DNA of 64,000 nucleotides from Ferrimonas sp048263965 (GTDB taxonomy: Bacteria > Pseudomonadota > Gammaproteobacteria > Enterobacterales > Shewanellaceae). The notes under the pieces were generated by a model. It was not told the DNA's origin, ran no database searches, and saw only the letters and a program-made list of their open reading frames with translations. Positions 47,371 through 55,867 of the stretch are shown here, in pieces. The stretch lies in contig NZ_JBLXDO010000001.1 of assembly GCF_048263965.1 (NCBI RefSeq), forward strand, positions 553,472 to 617,471, read 5' to 3'. The position numbers and the translations under genes were made by a program. Numbering within the stretch: position 1 is the first letter of the stretch; every line of letters begins with the position of its first letter.

Positions 47371-47709
47371 ATGGACTCGTTGATTCTATTTCTGGTGTTT
47401 GCCGGCCTGGTGTTATGGGGCGTCGGCAGCGTCATTCTCAACGACAGCAACAAGAACAAACTCAAAGCCCTGTACGACAAGTACGTCGCCAAGGCCAACA
47501 AGGCGCTGGATCTTGGCGGCGTGGGCGATGATTCTGGTATGGATGACGATACCGGCAGCGACAGTGTCGATCGACGCCTCGAGGCGCTTCAGAAAGAGCT
47601 GGAGCAGCTGAAGATTCAGGCTGAACGGGACCGGGAGCGGATCGAAACCCTGGAGCGTCTCATCTCCGGCAGTGGTTATCAGACCCGGGAAGCCTTTCGA
47701 CAACTCTAG
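47371..47709 (+). CDS. Small PspB-like membrane/coiled-coil protein 2
   Basis: 112 residues. A membrane helix (about 4-22) is followed by a basic segment, an acidic linker (GDDSGMDDDTGSDS, 51-66) and a coiled coil (70-105) ending RIETLERLISGSGYQTREAFRQL. The tail is clearly related to that of the preceding gene (both end LE-x-I-x(4-5)-G-(F/Y)-x-R-E), so they are probably paralogues. AAGGAG is before the ATG and the gap is 9 bases. Function unknown; PspB-type envelope stress is a guess. Confidence 0.7.
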   Translation: MDSLILFLVFAGLVLWGVGSVILNDSNKNKLKALYDKYVAKANKALDLGGVGDDSGMDDDTGSDSVDRRLEALQKELEQLKIQAERDRERIETLERLISGSGYQTREAFRQL

Positions 47710-47779
47710 GGTGGGTTTCGACTAAGTCGCGTCCCTCGACTATAAGGTGTAGAGACACCTGAGTTTGGGGGCATGCGAC

Positions 47780-48028
47780 ATGAGCAAAGTTGAGATCAAT
47801 CCTGCGGATTTTGAAAACCTGATTGAGTGTCGCCAGGCCTCGAAGGAGGCCGGTGAAGCTTATCGTAAGGCGGTGGAAGCCCTCTCACGCAGTGGCGAGT
47901 CCAGCCGCGCCGCCTGGGTGGAGGAGTGCAAGCGCGCCTTTGCCATCAAACAGGCCGCCCTGGCGGAGGAACGGGAGCAGTTCCATCGCATCTTCGACGA
48001 ACTGCCTCAGGGGTTGCCGAAAGAGTAA
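47780..48028 (+). CDS. Small soluble hypothetical protein
   Basis: 82 residues from ATG 47780. Helical, charged and rich in Glu, Ala and Arg (SKEAGEAYRKAVEAL, EECKRAFAIKQAALAEERE). No membrane segment. It lies 70 bases after the second PspB-like gene; a short hairpin (AGGTGT/ACACCT, 47745-47760) lies between, so co-transcription with them is likely but not sure. The family is not recognised. Confidence 0.6.
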   Translation: MSKVEINPADFENLIECRQASKEAGEAYRKAVEALSRSGESSRAAWVEECKRAFAIKQAALAEEREQFHRIFDELPQGLPKE

Positions 48029-48151
48029 GTCGATTGGGCATCAGAAAGTGAATGGTTCGCCCTGGCGACAGGCTGTAACCTCTGCGACGTTGACACCTTT
48101 GTTCTCAAGAGCGCACTATCTTTCAGAATCAACTCTCTGATTTTAGTTTGT

Positions 48152-49297
48152 ATGACCTCACTGTCCCTTCCTGAAGCGCGTAAGCTGGCCCTGCTGAGCC
48201 AGGGATTGTCTGCGGGTGCCTTCAAGGGGGCGGGAATCAACAAGACCCTGGCGGCCATCGAGCAGCTGGGGTATGTGCAGATCGATACCCTGTCCGTGGT
48301 CCAGCGGGCCCACCATCATCTGCTGTGGAGCCGCAATCCAGGTTACCGCTCGGAGCATCTGGATGCGCTGATCGAGCGTAAGCAGGTGTTTGAGTACTGG
48401 TCCCATGCCGCCGCCTACCTGCCCATGTCCCAATACCGCTTTACCTTGCCGAGAAAGGCGGCGCTGCGCGCCGGAGAACAGCGTCACTGGCACCAGAAAG
48501 ACCTCGGGTTGATGACCCGGGTCTTGGAGAGGATCAGGGACGAGGGCCCCCTGATGGCGAAGGACTTTGAATCCCCAGGGAGTCAGCGCCATGAGTGGAG
48601 CGGCACGCCGTTTAAGGCCGCCCTGCAGAATCTGTTTATGCAGGGGGATCTGATGGTGGTGGCCAGGGAGAAGTTTCACAAGGTGTATGACCTGACCGAG
48701 CGCGCCTTGCCTGGTGAGGTGGACACCCGAGCTCCGGATAGCCTGGAGCACGCCCGGTTTCTGGTGCTCAGTTATCTTCGCGCCCATGGGCTGGGCACTG
48801 TGGCGGAGTTCACCTACCTGCTGAAGGGGGTCAAGCCCTCGGTTACCCAGGCGATTGCCGGGATGCTGGAGGAGGGAGAGATTCGGCAGGTGGAGGTGGG
48901 AGGCAGCCGCTACTGCACTACCGGCCAGGCGCTGACGCTGCTTGAACGGCGTCTGCCCCGCAAGGAGGCCAGGATTCTATCGCCTTTCGATAACCTGCTG
49001 ATTCAGAGAAAGCGGGCCAGTGCCCTGTTCCGGTTTGATTACCAACTGGAGTGCTACCTGCCCAGGGGCAAGCGCCAGTACGGTTACTTCTGCCTTCCCA
49101 TACTCTGGGATGGTCGCCTGGTGGCCCGGGCAGACTGCAAGGCGCATCGACAACAGAAGCATCTGGAGGTGATGTCGTTGCACCTCGAACCCGGTCTTCG
49201 TCGTCGCGATGCCTTTATGTCGGCCCTGGAACAGGAGCTGTCACGCTTTGCCGCGTTTAATCACTGTCACCGGGTGTCCATCAGCCGGGTGTGTTAG
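48152..49297 (+). CDS. ycaQ: YcaQ/AlkX-type winged-helix DNA glycosylase
   Basis: 381 residues. It belongs to the HTH_42 family, whose E. coli member opens DNA interstrand crosslinks. The catalytic QxD motif is in GYVQIDTLSVVQRAHHHLLWSR (Gln, Asp) near residue 36, as expected for that group, and a YWSHAAAYLP segment follows. Three winged-helix domains cover the rest. A TTGACA -35-like hexamer lies about 55 bases upstream. Assignment to the family is secure; the substrate is inferred. Confidence 0.9.
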   Translation: MTSLSLPEARKLALLSQGLSAGAFKGAGINKTLAAIEQLGYVQIDTLSVVQRAHHHLLWSRNPGYRSEHLDALIERKQVFEYWSHAAAYLPMSQYRFTLPRKAALRAGEQRHWHQKDLGLMTRVLERIRDEGPLMAKDFESPGSQRHEWSGTPFKAALQNLFMQGDLMVVAREKFHKVYDLTERALPGEVDTRAPDSLEHARFLVLSYLRAHGLGTVAEFTYLLKGVKPSVTQAIAGMLEEGEIRQVEVGGSRYCTTGQALTLLERRLPRKEARILSPFDNLLIQRKRASALFRFDYQLECYLPRGKRQYGYFCLPILWDGRLVARADCKAHRQQKHLEVMSLHLEPGLRRRDAFMSALEQELSRFAAFNHCHRVSISRVC

Positions 49298-49363
49298 GCA
49301 GGCTTCCGCAGGAGGGAGCGGAGCCCGCCGAGTCCTGTTCGCCGGACTGGAGATCTGTGCACC

Positions 49364-50554
49364 TTACCAGAAGATGCGGGCGCGAAGGCCGGCGATCCAG
49401 ATCTGGTCCTTACCTGGATTCAGGGCGGGATCGACGATCAGCTGGATGTCCGGGGTCAGCTCGACATGCTTGCCCAACTTCATGTAGTAGAAGGCTTCGG
49501 CAGTGTACTGATCGCTGCCTGCGTCCGCCCAGTTGAGGGCGAAGCCGAAGTTGTTCTGGGGGGCCAGCATACCGTAGTAGACGAACCCCAGGCTGACCGA
49601 TTCCTTGATGCCCAGCAGGCTGCCATCCTGAGCGTTACCATAGCGGACAAAGGGCAGCCAACTGCCTTTCATCATCGAGGCAGAGAGATTAAACCCCTTG
49701 TCGGCCGCCTGGTTGAGAAAGTCGCTGCGGTCCGACTCCCACAGGGTCAGATGGAGATTATTGAGGTAGATCTGCTCCTGGGAAGAGGTCCAGCCAAGCT
49801 CGAGGCTCTTGAAATAGCGGTTGTCGCTGAAGAAGTTGTCGGCACTTTCTAGTGGCTTGGTGGGATCCGCTTCCATATCGCTAATGCCGGCAATCACAAA
49901 CAGACTGTCGGTAAGCATATGGCCCATGGCGGCCCCGAAGGTGGCATCACTGGGCAGGGCAATGGTGTTGGTGCCGGTGCTGAAGGCGAAGTTCATAAAG
50001 CCGGTCCAGGGGCTGGCGGCGGCGTACACATCCACATAGTCGGTGACATCCATGAAACCGGCGATCAGGGTGCCCTGGCCATCGGACAGCTTCTGTTTCC
50101 AGTAAAGATTGGTCAGTCGGCCCTTCTCATCGCTGAAGGGAGGGGTGACCAGCCCCAGGCCACCGACGCCAAACTCGAAGTTCTTCACCGAGGTGTCGGT
50201 GAAGCTGTGCCTGTGTTCCACCTTCCACACCAGAGAGCCGCCCCCGTTCTCCTGCTGTCCTTGAGGGCGCCAGGATCCGTAGAAGCGGACCATGCCGCTA
50301 AAAGCCTCCTTGTCAGAGCCGGGCAGAGCGGTGTCGCTGTACAGGCCTACCGCCGAGTAGTCGAGGCCAAACTCAACCCCTTTGGCGGACCACTGTTCCC
50401 GCAGGGGCTTCTGCCGATCCCCCTTGTCGGCGCTGATCTGGTTGTCGACGGCGTCCGGGCTGCCAAAGTTGGTGTCGCTGGCCAAGGCCTGGCGTATGGC
50501 TGGTAGCAGCAACAGGACCAAGAGCAGGGGAGGGAGGCGTTGAGTATTCAGCAT
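49364..50554 (-). CDS. OprB-type carbohydrate porin
   Basis: 396 residues. Signal peptide (1-25, ending ALA) and a beta-barrel finishing in an aromatic residue (ARIFW) for outer-membrane assembly. The family pattern is seen in QWSAKGVEFGLDYSAVGLYS and the long segments of alternating hydrophobic residues. OprB-type porins let sugars through the outer membrane. No neighbouring sugar genes suggest a substrate. The gene is convergent with ycaQ. Confidence 0.87.
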   Translation of the reverse strand: MLNTQRLPPLLLVLLLLPAIRQALASDTNFGSPDAVDNQISADKGDRQKPLREQWSAKGVEFGLDYSAVGLYSDTALPGSDKEAFSGMVRFYGSWRPQGQQENGGGSLVWKVEHRHSFTDTSVKNFEFGVGGLGLVTPPFSDEKGRLTNLYWKQKLSDGQGTLIAGFMDVTDYVDVYAAASPWTGFMNFAFSTGTNTIALPSDATFGAAMGHMLTDSLFVIAGISDMEADPTKPLESADNFFSDNRYFKSLELGWTSSQEQIYLNNLHLTLWESDRSDFLNQAADKGFNLSASMMKGSWLPFVRYGNAQDGSLLGIKESVSLGFVYYGMLAPQNNFGFALNWADAGSDQYTAEAFYYMKLGKHVELTPDIQLIVDPALNPGKDQIWIAGLRARIFW

Positions 50555-50781
50555 GGCTGGTCCTCGATAAGCAGATCGACAATCTTAATCCGGGGTTGCG
50601 ACTGTGCACTAACCCATAGTGAGTAGGACTCGGATAAAAAGCCTAGTCGATGACTGGCGAATTGCCATGGCGAGAGGGCTCTTGGGTATTTGATTGTCTT
50701 AATGAAATGGCACGGGCTTCACCTTTGAGATGATTTGCCCGGTGACTCGGACGGTGTGTGGCGGCCTGGAACCGCTCAGAA

Positions 50782-50812
50782 AAAACGGAGCCATCTGGCT
50801 CCGTTTTGGGTA
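50782..50812 (-). terminator. Rho-independent terminator after pntB
   Basis: On the minus strand an 11-bp stem (50807-50797 with 50792-50782) with a 4-base loop ends in a T run. It ends the transhydrogenase operon. Confidence 0.87.
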
Positions 50813-50831
50813 TTGCTGCGCTAGCAAATCA

Positions 50832-52211
50832 TCAGTCAGCTTCGTTGAGGCTGGAGGTCAGGTCGATGATCGCCTTCTTACCGTCGCCGAACAGCATCAA
50901 GGTGTTGTCCCTGGCGAACAGCGGGTTGGGCAGGCCGGCAAAGCCAGGGCTCAGGGAGCGCTTCACCACCACCACGGTGCGCGCCTTGTCGACGTTGAGG
51001 ATAGGCATGCCGTAGATGGGGCTGCCCTTGTCCTCACGAGCCATGGGGTTGGTCACGTCGTTGGCGCCGATGACGATGGCCACGTCGGTCTGCTCAAACT
51101 GGGGGTTGATGGCGTCCATCTCCACCAGTTGCTCGTAGGGCACTTCCGCCTCCGCCAGCAGCACGTTCATGTGGCCGGGCATACGGCCGGCAACCGGGTG
51201 GATGGCGTACTTCACGTCGGTGCCTCGTCCTTCCAGCACGTCGGCCAGCTCGCGTACGGCGTGCTGGGCTTGGGCCATGGCCAGGCCGAAGCCGGGGACG
51301 ATCACCACCCGTTCGGCGGTTTCCAGCATCATCGCCACCTCTTCAGGGGAGGAGGACTTCACCTTGCCCTGGTACACCTCGTCGGCGTCGATGATCTCGC
51401 CACCTTCCGCCATCACGCCGAATAACACGTTGGTCAGGCTGCGGTTCATCGCCTTACACATGATCTGGGTCAGGATGAGACCGGAGGCGCCCACCAGGGA
51501 GCCCGAGACGATCAGCACGGTGTTGTTGGAGATAAAGCCTGCGGTGGCCGCGGCAATGCCCGAGTAGGAGTTCAGCAGGGCGATCACCACCGGCATGTCG
51601 GCGCCACCGATGGGCAGCACCAGCAGGATACCCAGCAGCAGGGCAACCGCCACCAGGGCGTAGATCAGCATCGGGGAGGGGTTCACCACCAGGGCGATCA
51701 CCAGGGCCACGGATACGATGGCCAGCAGGGCGTTGACCATGGTGTTGCCGGGCACGGCGATGGACTTGCCGGAGATGATCTCCTGCAGCTTACCGAAGGC
51801 GATAAAGGAGCCGGACAGGGTCACGGCACCGATCAGCACGGTCGCGCCCACGGAGATCTGAGCCACCAGGGAGGTGGCCGCTGCCGGGTCCATGAAGTTG
51901 GCCAGGGCCACGAACAGGGAGGCACCGCCACCGAAGCCGTTCAGGGCCGCCACCATCTGGGGCATGGAGGTCATCTGTACCTTCTTGGCCAGGGTGGCGC
52001 CAATCAGGCCACCGAGCACCATGCCGGCGATGATCCATTCGAAGCTCAGGATCGCCTGATCCAGCAGGGTCACCACCACGGCGATCAGCATACCGATGGA
52101 GGAGATCTGGTTACCGCGTACCGCAGTACGGGGCTTGGTCATGTTCTTGATGCCGAGCACGAAGAAGACCGCGGCCACCAGGTAGGCCAGATAAATTACA
52201 GCAGTATTCAT
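50832..52211 (-). CDS. pntB: NAD(P) transhydrogenase subunit beta
   Basis: 459 residues. About nine membrane helices form the N-terminal half, and the C-terminal domain (about 285-459) binds NADP(H), with the GYGLA-type motif as GFGLAMAQAQHAV and the IGANDVTNPMAR segment. It couples proton flow to hydride transfer from NADH to NADP+. It is the last gene of a three-gene operon, after the two halves of subunit alpha. Confidence 0.97.
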   Translation of the reverse strand: MNTAVIYLAYLVAAVFFVLGIKNMTKPRTAVRGNQISSIGMLIAVVVTLLDQAILSFEWIIAGMVLGGLIGATLAKKVQMTSMPQMVAALNGFGGGASLFVALANFMDPAAATSLVAQISVGATVLIGAVTLSGSFIAFGKLQEIISGKSIAVPGNTMVNALLAIVSVALVIALVVNPSPMLIYALVAVALLLGILLVLPIGGADMPVVIALLNSYSGIAAATAGFISNNTVLIVSGSLVGASGLILTQIMCKAMNRSLTNVLFGVMAEGGEIIDADEVYQGKVKSSSPEEVAMMLETAERVVIVPGFGLAMAQAQHAVRELADVLEGRGTDVKYAIHPVAGRMPGHMNVLLAEAEVPYEQLVEMDAINPQFEQTDVAIVIGANDVTNPMAREDKGSPIYGMPILNVDKARTVVVVKRSLSPGFAGLPNPLFARDNTLMLFGDGKKAIIDLTSSLNEAD

Positions 52212-52217
52212 GGTCGG

Positions 52218-52496
52218 TTACTTCCTCTTGAACATACCCAGCATGCGGTTGGTGACCATGTAGCCGCCCACCACGTTGATGGTGGCCAGGGTCACGGCGA
52301 TGAAGCCCAGAACATTCACCAGAATGCCGGAGCCGCTGCCCGCGGACAGAAGGGCACCTACCAGGGTGATGCCGGAGATGGCGTTTGAGCCGGACATCAG
52401 CGGGGTGTGCAGTGTGGGCGGTACCTTGGTGATCAGCTCTACGCCCAGGAAGATGGCGATCACGAACAGGGTGAGCAGTAACAGCAGGGTTTCCAT
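52218..52496 (-). CDS. pntAB: NAD(P) transhydrogenase subunit alpha, membrane part
   Basis: 92 residues with three membrane helices. It corresponds to the C-terminal membrane part of E. coli PntA, here a separate gene as in Rhodospirillum. The conserved blocks are VPPTLHTPLMSGSNAISGI and VVGGYMVTNRMLGMF. It sits between the soluble alpha part and pntB with gaps of 0 and 6 bases. Confidence 0.94.
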   Translation of the reverse strand: METLLLLLTLFVIAIFLGVELITKVPPTLHTPLMSGSNAISGITLVGALLSAGSGSGILVNVLGFIAVTLATINVVGGYMVTNRMLGMFKRK

Positions 52497-53666
52497 TTAC
52501 GCCTCCTCCTTCACTTCAGCGTTGAGTCCGAGCAGATCCCGGATGCGGGGGTTCACCACGGCGCCCTGATAGGCGGTGACGGTGTCGTGGACAATCTCAT
52601 CTTCGAAGTCGAACACCAACTTGCCTTCGTCGTCGATAAGGTGACGGATCAGGTTTTCCAGGTTGGTGCCGAACATCTGGCTGCCGTGGTTGGCGGTGGA
52701 GGCCACGATGTTGGCCGGGCCGGAGATGATGACGCCATTGACGTTGATCACCTCACCCAGCTGGGTCAGTTCGCAGTTACCGCCGGTTTCCGCGGCTAGG
52801 TCGACGATCACCGAGCCGGGCTTCATCTGAGCCACCATCTCCTTGGTGATCAGGGTCGGGGCCTTGCGACCGGGAATGGCGGCGGTGGTGATGACGATAT
52901 CCTGTTGAGCCAGCACATTGGCCATCGCCTGTTGCTGCTTGGCGATGAATTCGGCGGACTGCTCCTTGGCGTAGCCGCCGCTGGATTCGGTGTCGGCATC
53001 TTCGATTTCCAGCTCAACCGGACGGGCGCCCACAGAGAGGATCTGCTCCCGGGCGGCGGGACGGATGTCGTAGGCTTCCACCACGGCGCCCAGGCGCTTG
53101 GCGGTGGCGCACGCCTGCAGGCCGGCCACACCGGCACCCATGATAAAGGTGCGGGAGGGTTTCAGGGTGCCTGCGGCGGTCATCATCATCGGCAGCAGTC
53201 TGGGGGTCAGTTCCGCGGCCTGAATCACCGCCTTGTAACCGGCGATGGTGGCGTTGGAGGAGAGCACATCCATGCTCTGGGCCCGGGTGATGCGGGGAAT
53301 CAGTTCCAGGGCGACGGTGTTGATGCCCAGCTCGGCCGCCCTCTGGGCGTTCTCCGGGTGCATCAGCGGATCCATCATCCCCATCAGGGTCTGGCCCTGA
53401 TTCAGATCTTTAAGCAGTTGGTCAAACTCTTCGCCCTTGGCGTGCAGAGTCAGCACCAGCTCGGCGCCCTCTATGGTCTGGGCGCGGTCAGCACCGATTC
53501 GAGCTCCACTGTCGAGATAGTCCTGATCGGTAAAACCGGCTTCAAAACCGGCCTGGGTTTCAATCGTTACCACACAGCCCGCTTTGGCGAGCCTGGCAAC
53601 GTTGGCGGGTAACAGGGCCACGCGGGTCTCCCCGACGAGATGCTCCTTGATCACGGCGATCTTCAC
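52497..53666 (-). CDS. pntAA: NAD(P) transhydrogenase subunit alpha, NAD-binding part
   Basis: 389 residues from GTG 53666, with GAGGA 7 bases before it; this start gives MKIAVIKEHLVGETRVALLP, matching the family. It binds NAD(H) in two Rossmann domains (FIMGAGVAGLQACATAKRLGA near 170) and exchanges hydride with PntB. The frame ends directly before pntAB, with no membrane tail, so the alpha subunit is split in two genes. The regulatory region upstream (53667-54088) is shared with cysJ. Confidence 0.95.
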   Translation of the reverse strand: MKIAVIKEHLVGETRVALLPANVARLAKAGCVVTIETQAGFEAGFTDQDYLDSGARIGADRAQTIEGAELVLTLHAKGEEFDQLLKDLNQGQTLMGMMDPLMHPENAQRAAELGINTVALELIPRITRAQSMDVLSSNATIAGYKAVIQAAELTPRLLPMMMTAAGTLKPSRTFIMGAGVAGLQACATAKRLGAVVEAYDIRPAAREQILSVGARPVELEIEDADTESSGGYAKEQSAEFIAKQQQAMANVLAQQDIVITTAAIPGRKAPTLITKEMVAQMKPGSVIVDLAAETGGNCELTQLGEVINVNGVIISGPANIVASTANHGSQMFGTNLENLIRHLIDDEGKLVFDFEDEIVHDTVTAYQGAVVNPRIRDLLGLNAEVKEEA

Positions 53667-54088
53667 AACGCTATCCTCTAGCAGAATTAGGTTTATCGGT
53701 TCTATCTTGGTGATACCAAAGCGTAAATCACTGAGCATTGTGGACTATTAGAAATCCAATGCTAAGTCGATTTATTGAATCACCACAATCGTCTCAATGA
53801 ATGGAGGTCGTTGTGTCATTGCGCCGTTGCCGCCGGAATTTATGGCAGAGTATGCTGGTGTCAAAAAGACCTCCATCACACTGGCGTCACCAACCTCTCT
53901 GTTATTGGTCACATTTTTATCAAATATTCCGGCCTTATTACATTTAATGCATTTTTTGTGAAATGTGAACAGTTTTTCGTCGATCACCGCATATTCATTT
54001 ATCGTATAAAAAAAATTTTTTAATTCTTTTTTATAAAGAAGCCCGGCGCCTACCCTGTTGCAATTGTCCACAGTCACGAGCGCAGAGC
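53667..54088. other. AT-rich intergenic region between pnt and cysJIH
   Basis: This 422-base gap is clearly AT-richer than its neighbours, with A/T runs near 54005-54035. On the pnt side TTTACG and TAGAAC, 17 apart, could be a weak promoter. TATAAA at 54005-54010 and 54032-54037 could serve cysJ; CysB-type activation would be expected but no clear site is seen. A 44-codon frame from GTG 53813 has GGAGG before it but a poor composition, so no gene is called. Confidence 0.5.
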
Positions 54089-55867
54089 ATGCAGTTATCC
54101 GAGTTACACGCAGGGGCCGGGGTATTGGAACCGGCCAAGCTGTCCCAGTTACAGCAGCTGACCTCCGATCTTTCCCCCCTTCAGCTGGCCTGGGTCAGCG
54201 GTTACCTGGCCGCGTCCGCCAATCTTGCCGGCGGTCAGCCGCAGCCGGTGGCACCGGCCGCCAGTTCACTGACCATCCTTTACGGCAGCCAGACCGGCAA
54301 CAGCCGCTCAGTGGCTCAGCAACTGGCGGACGCTGCCAAGGGGCAGGGCAGGGAGGTGGCACTGGTCTCCATGTCTGAGTACAAGCCCAAGCGACTCAAG
54401 GAGGAGCAGCAACTGCTGGTGGTGGTCAGCACCCATGGCGAGGGTGAGCCGCCCGATGACGCCATTGCTCTGCACAAATTCCTGTTCTCCAATCGCGCGC
54501 CCAAGCTCGATGGGGTCCACTTTGGGGTGCTGGCCCTGGGGGACTCCAGCTACGAGCACTTCTGCCAGACCGGCAAGGAGTTCGATGACCGGCTGGCGGA
54601 GCTGGGCGGCAGCCGCCTGCTCGAGCGAGCAGACTGCGATGTGGACTTCGAAGACAGCGCCGAGGCGTGGATCGCCCAGGCTCTGGTCAAGCTGGCGGAT
54701 CTGGCTCCGGCCACCGCCTCTGTAGCAGCGCCAGCCCAGGCCACCGGCGTCAGCAGCTACAGCCGCAGCAATCCATTCAAGGCCACTCTCCTGGCCAGCC
54801 AGAAGATCACCGGCCGCGATTCCATCAAGGACACCCGCCATGTGGAGCTGAGCCTGGAGGAGTCCGGCATCCGCTATCAGCCCGGTGACGCCCTGGGGGT
54901 GTGGATGGACAACGATCCTGCCCTGGTGGCCGAGATTCTGGCAGCGGTCGGTCTCAGTGGTGAGGAGAGTGTTCAGGTTAAGGAGGTCAGCGTGCCTCTG
55001 TCCCAGGCACTCACCGAGACCTTTGAGCTGACCCTGCTGCACCCAGCCCTGGTGAAGGGTTGGGCCGAACTGGCGGGCAGCGCTGAACTGGCCCAGATCG
55101 CCGACGATGGCGACGCACTCAAGCAGTTTATCCATCAGCACCAGCTGCTGGACCTGGCCAGACGCTATCCGGCCAAACCGGACGCCGAGCCCCTGGTTGG
55201 CCTGCTGCGCAAGCTGACCCCCCGCCTCTACTCCATCGCCTCCAGTCAGGCGGAAGTGGAGGAGGAGGTGCACCTGACCGTGGCCCTGGTGGAAGCGGAG
55301 CGCGACGGCGAACCTCGACTGGGCACCGTCTCCGGCGCCTTTGCCCGTCGCCTGCAGGAGGGGGATGAGGTGAAGGTCTATGTGGAGCCCAACCAGAACT
55401 TCCGTCTGCCCGAATCCGGCGACACTCCGGTGATCATGATCGGTCCCGGAACCGGCATCGCCCCCTTCCGCGGTTTCATGCAGGAGCGGGAGGCCCAGGG
55501 CGCCGAAGGGGACAACTGGCTGTTCTTCGGCAACCCCACCTTTACCGAGGACTTCCTCTATCAGGTGGAGTGGCAGGGGTATGTGAAGAGCGGGTTGCTG
55601 AGCCGCATCAGCCTGGCGTTTTCCCGGGATCAGGAGCACAAGATCTATGTCCAGGACCGGGTCCGGGAAGCCGGGGCCGAGCTGTACCAGTGGCTGGAGC
55701 GGGGCGCTCACCTCTACCTCTGTGGTGACGCCGAGCGCATGGCCGTCGATGTGGAAACCGCCCTGATTGAAGTGGTGACCGAACATGGTGGCAAGAGCCG
55801 CGAGCAGGCCGAGCAATATCTTGAGGCGCTGCGTGCAAGCAAGAGATACCAGAAGGATGTGTACTGA
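54089..55867 (+). CDS. cysJ: Sulfite reductase (NADPH) flavoprotein alpha component
   Basis: 592 residues, typical of CysJ. FMN flavodoxin domain (about 65-210: LYGSQTGNSRSVAQQLADA), FAD/NADPH domain (about 225-592: PRLYSIASSQ, GPGTGIAPFRGFMQER, YLCGDAERMAVDVETAL) and the tail RYQKDVY. It passes electrons from NADPH to CysI. It starts the cysJIH operon; cysI overlaps its stop by one base. Confidence 0.98.
   Translation: MQLSELHAGAGVLEPAKLSQLQQLTSDLSPLQLAWVSGYLAASANLAGGQPQPVAPAASSLTILYGSQTGNSRSVAQQLADAAKGQGREVALVSMSEYKPKRLKEEQQLLVVVSTHGEGEPPDDAIALHKFLFSNRAPKLDGVHFGVLALGDSSYEHFCQTGKEFDDRLAELGGSRLLERADCDVDFEDSAEAWIAQALVKLADLAPATASVAAPAQATGVSSYSRSNPFKATLLASQKITGRDSIKDTRHVELSLEESGIRYQPGDALGVWMDNDPALVAEILAAVGLSGEESVQVKEVSVPLSQALTETFELTLLHPALVKGWAELAGSAELAQIADDGDALKQFIHQHQLLDLARRYPAKPDAEPLVGLLRKLTPRLYSIASSQAEVEEEVHLTVALVEAERDGEPRLGTVSGAFARRLQEGDEVKVYVEPNQNFRLPESGDTPVIMIGPGTGIAPFRGFMQEREAQGAEGDNWLFFGNPTFTEDFLYQVEWQGYVKSGLLSRISLAFSRDQEHKIYVQDRVREAGAELYQWLERGAHLYLCGDAERMAVDVETALIEVVTEHGGKSREQAEQYLEALRASKRYQKDVY

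Noticed and set aside
53813..53947. A 44-codon frame from GTG with GGAGG upstream
   Set aside because: The Shine-Dalgarno is good but the product is a jumble rich in Arg, Trp and Tyr. It is not called without conservation or ribosome data.
53772..54077. A 101-codon frame on the minus strand in the pnt-cysJ gap
   Set aside because: The region is AT-rich and regulatory; the frame has no ribosome site and no family features.
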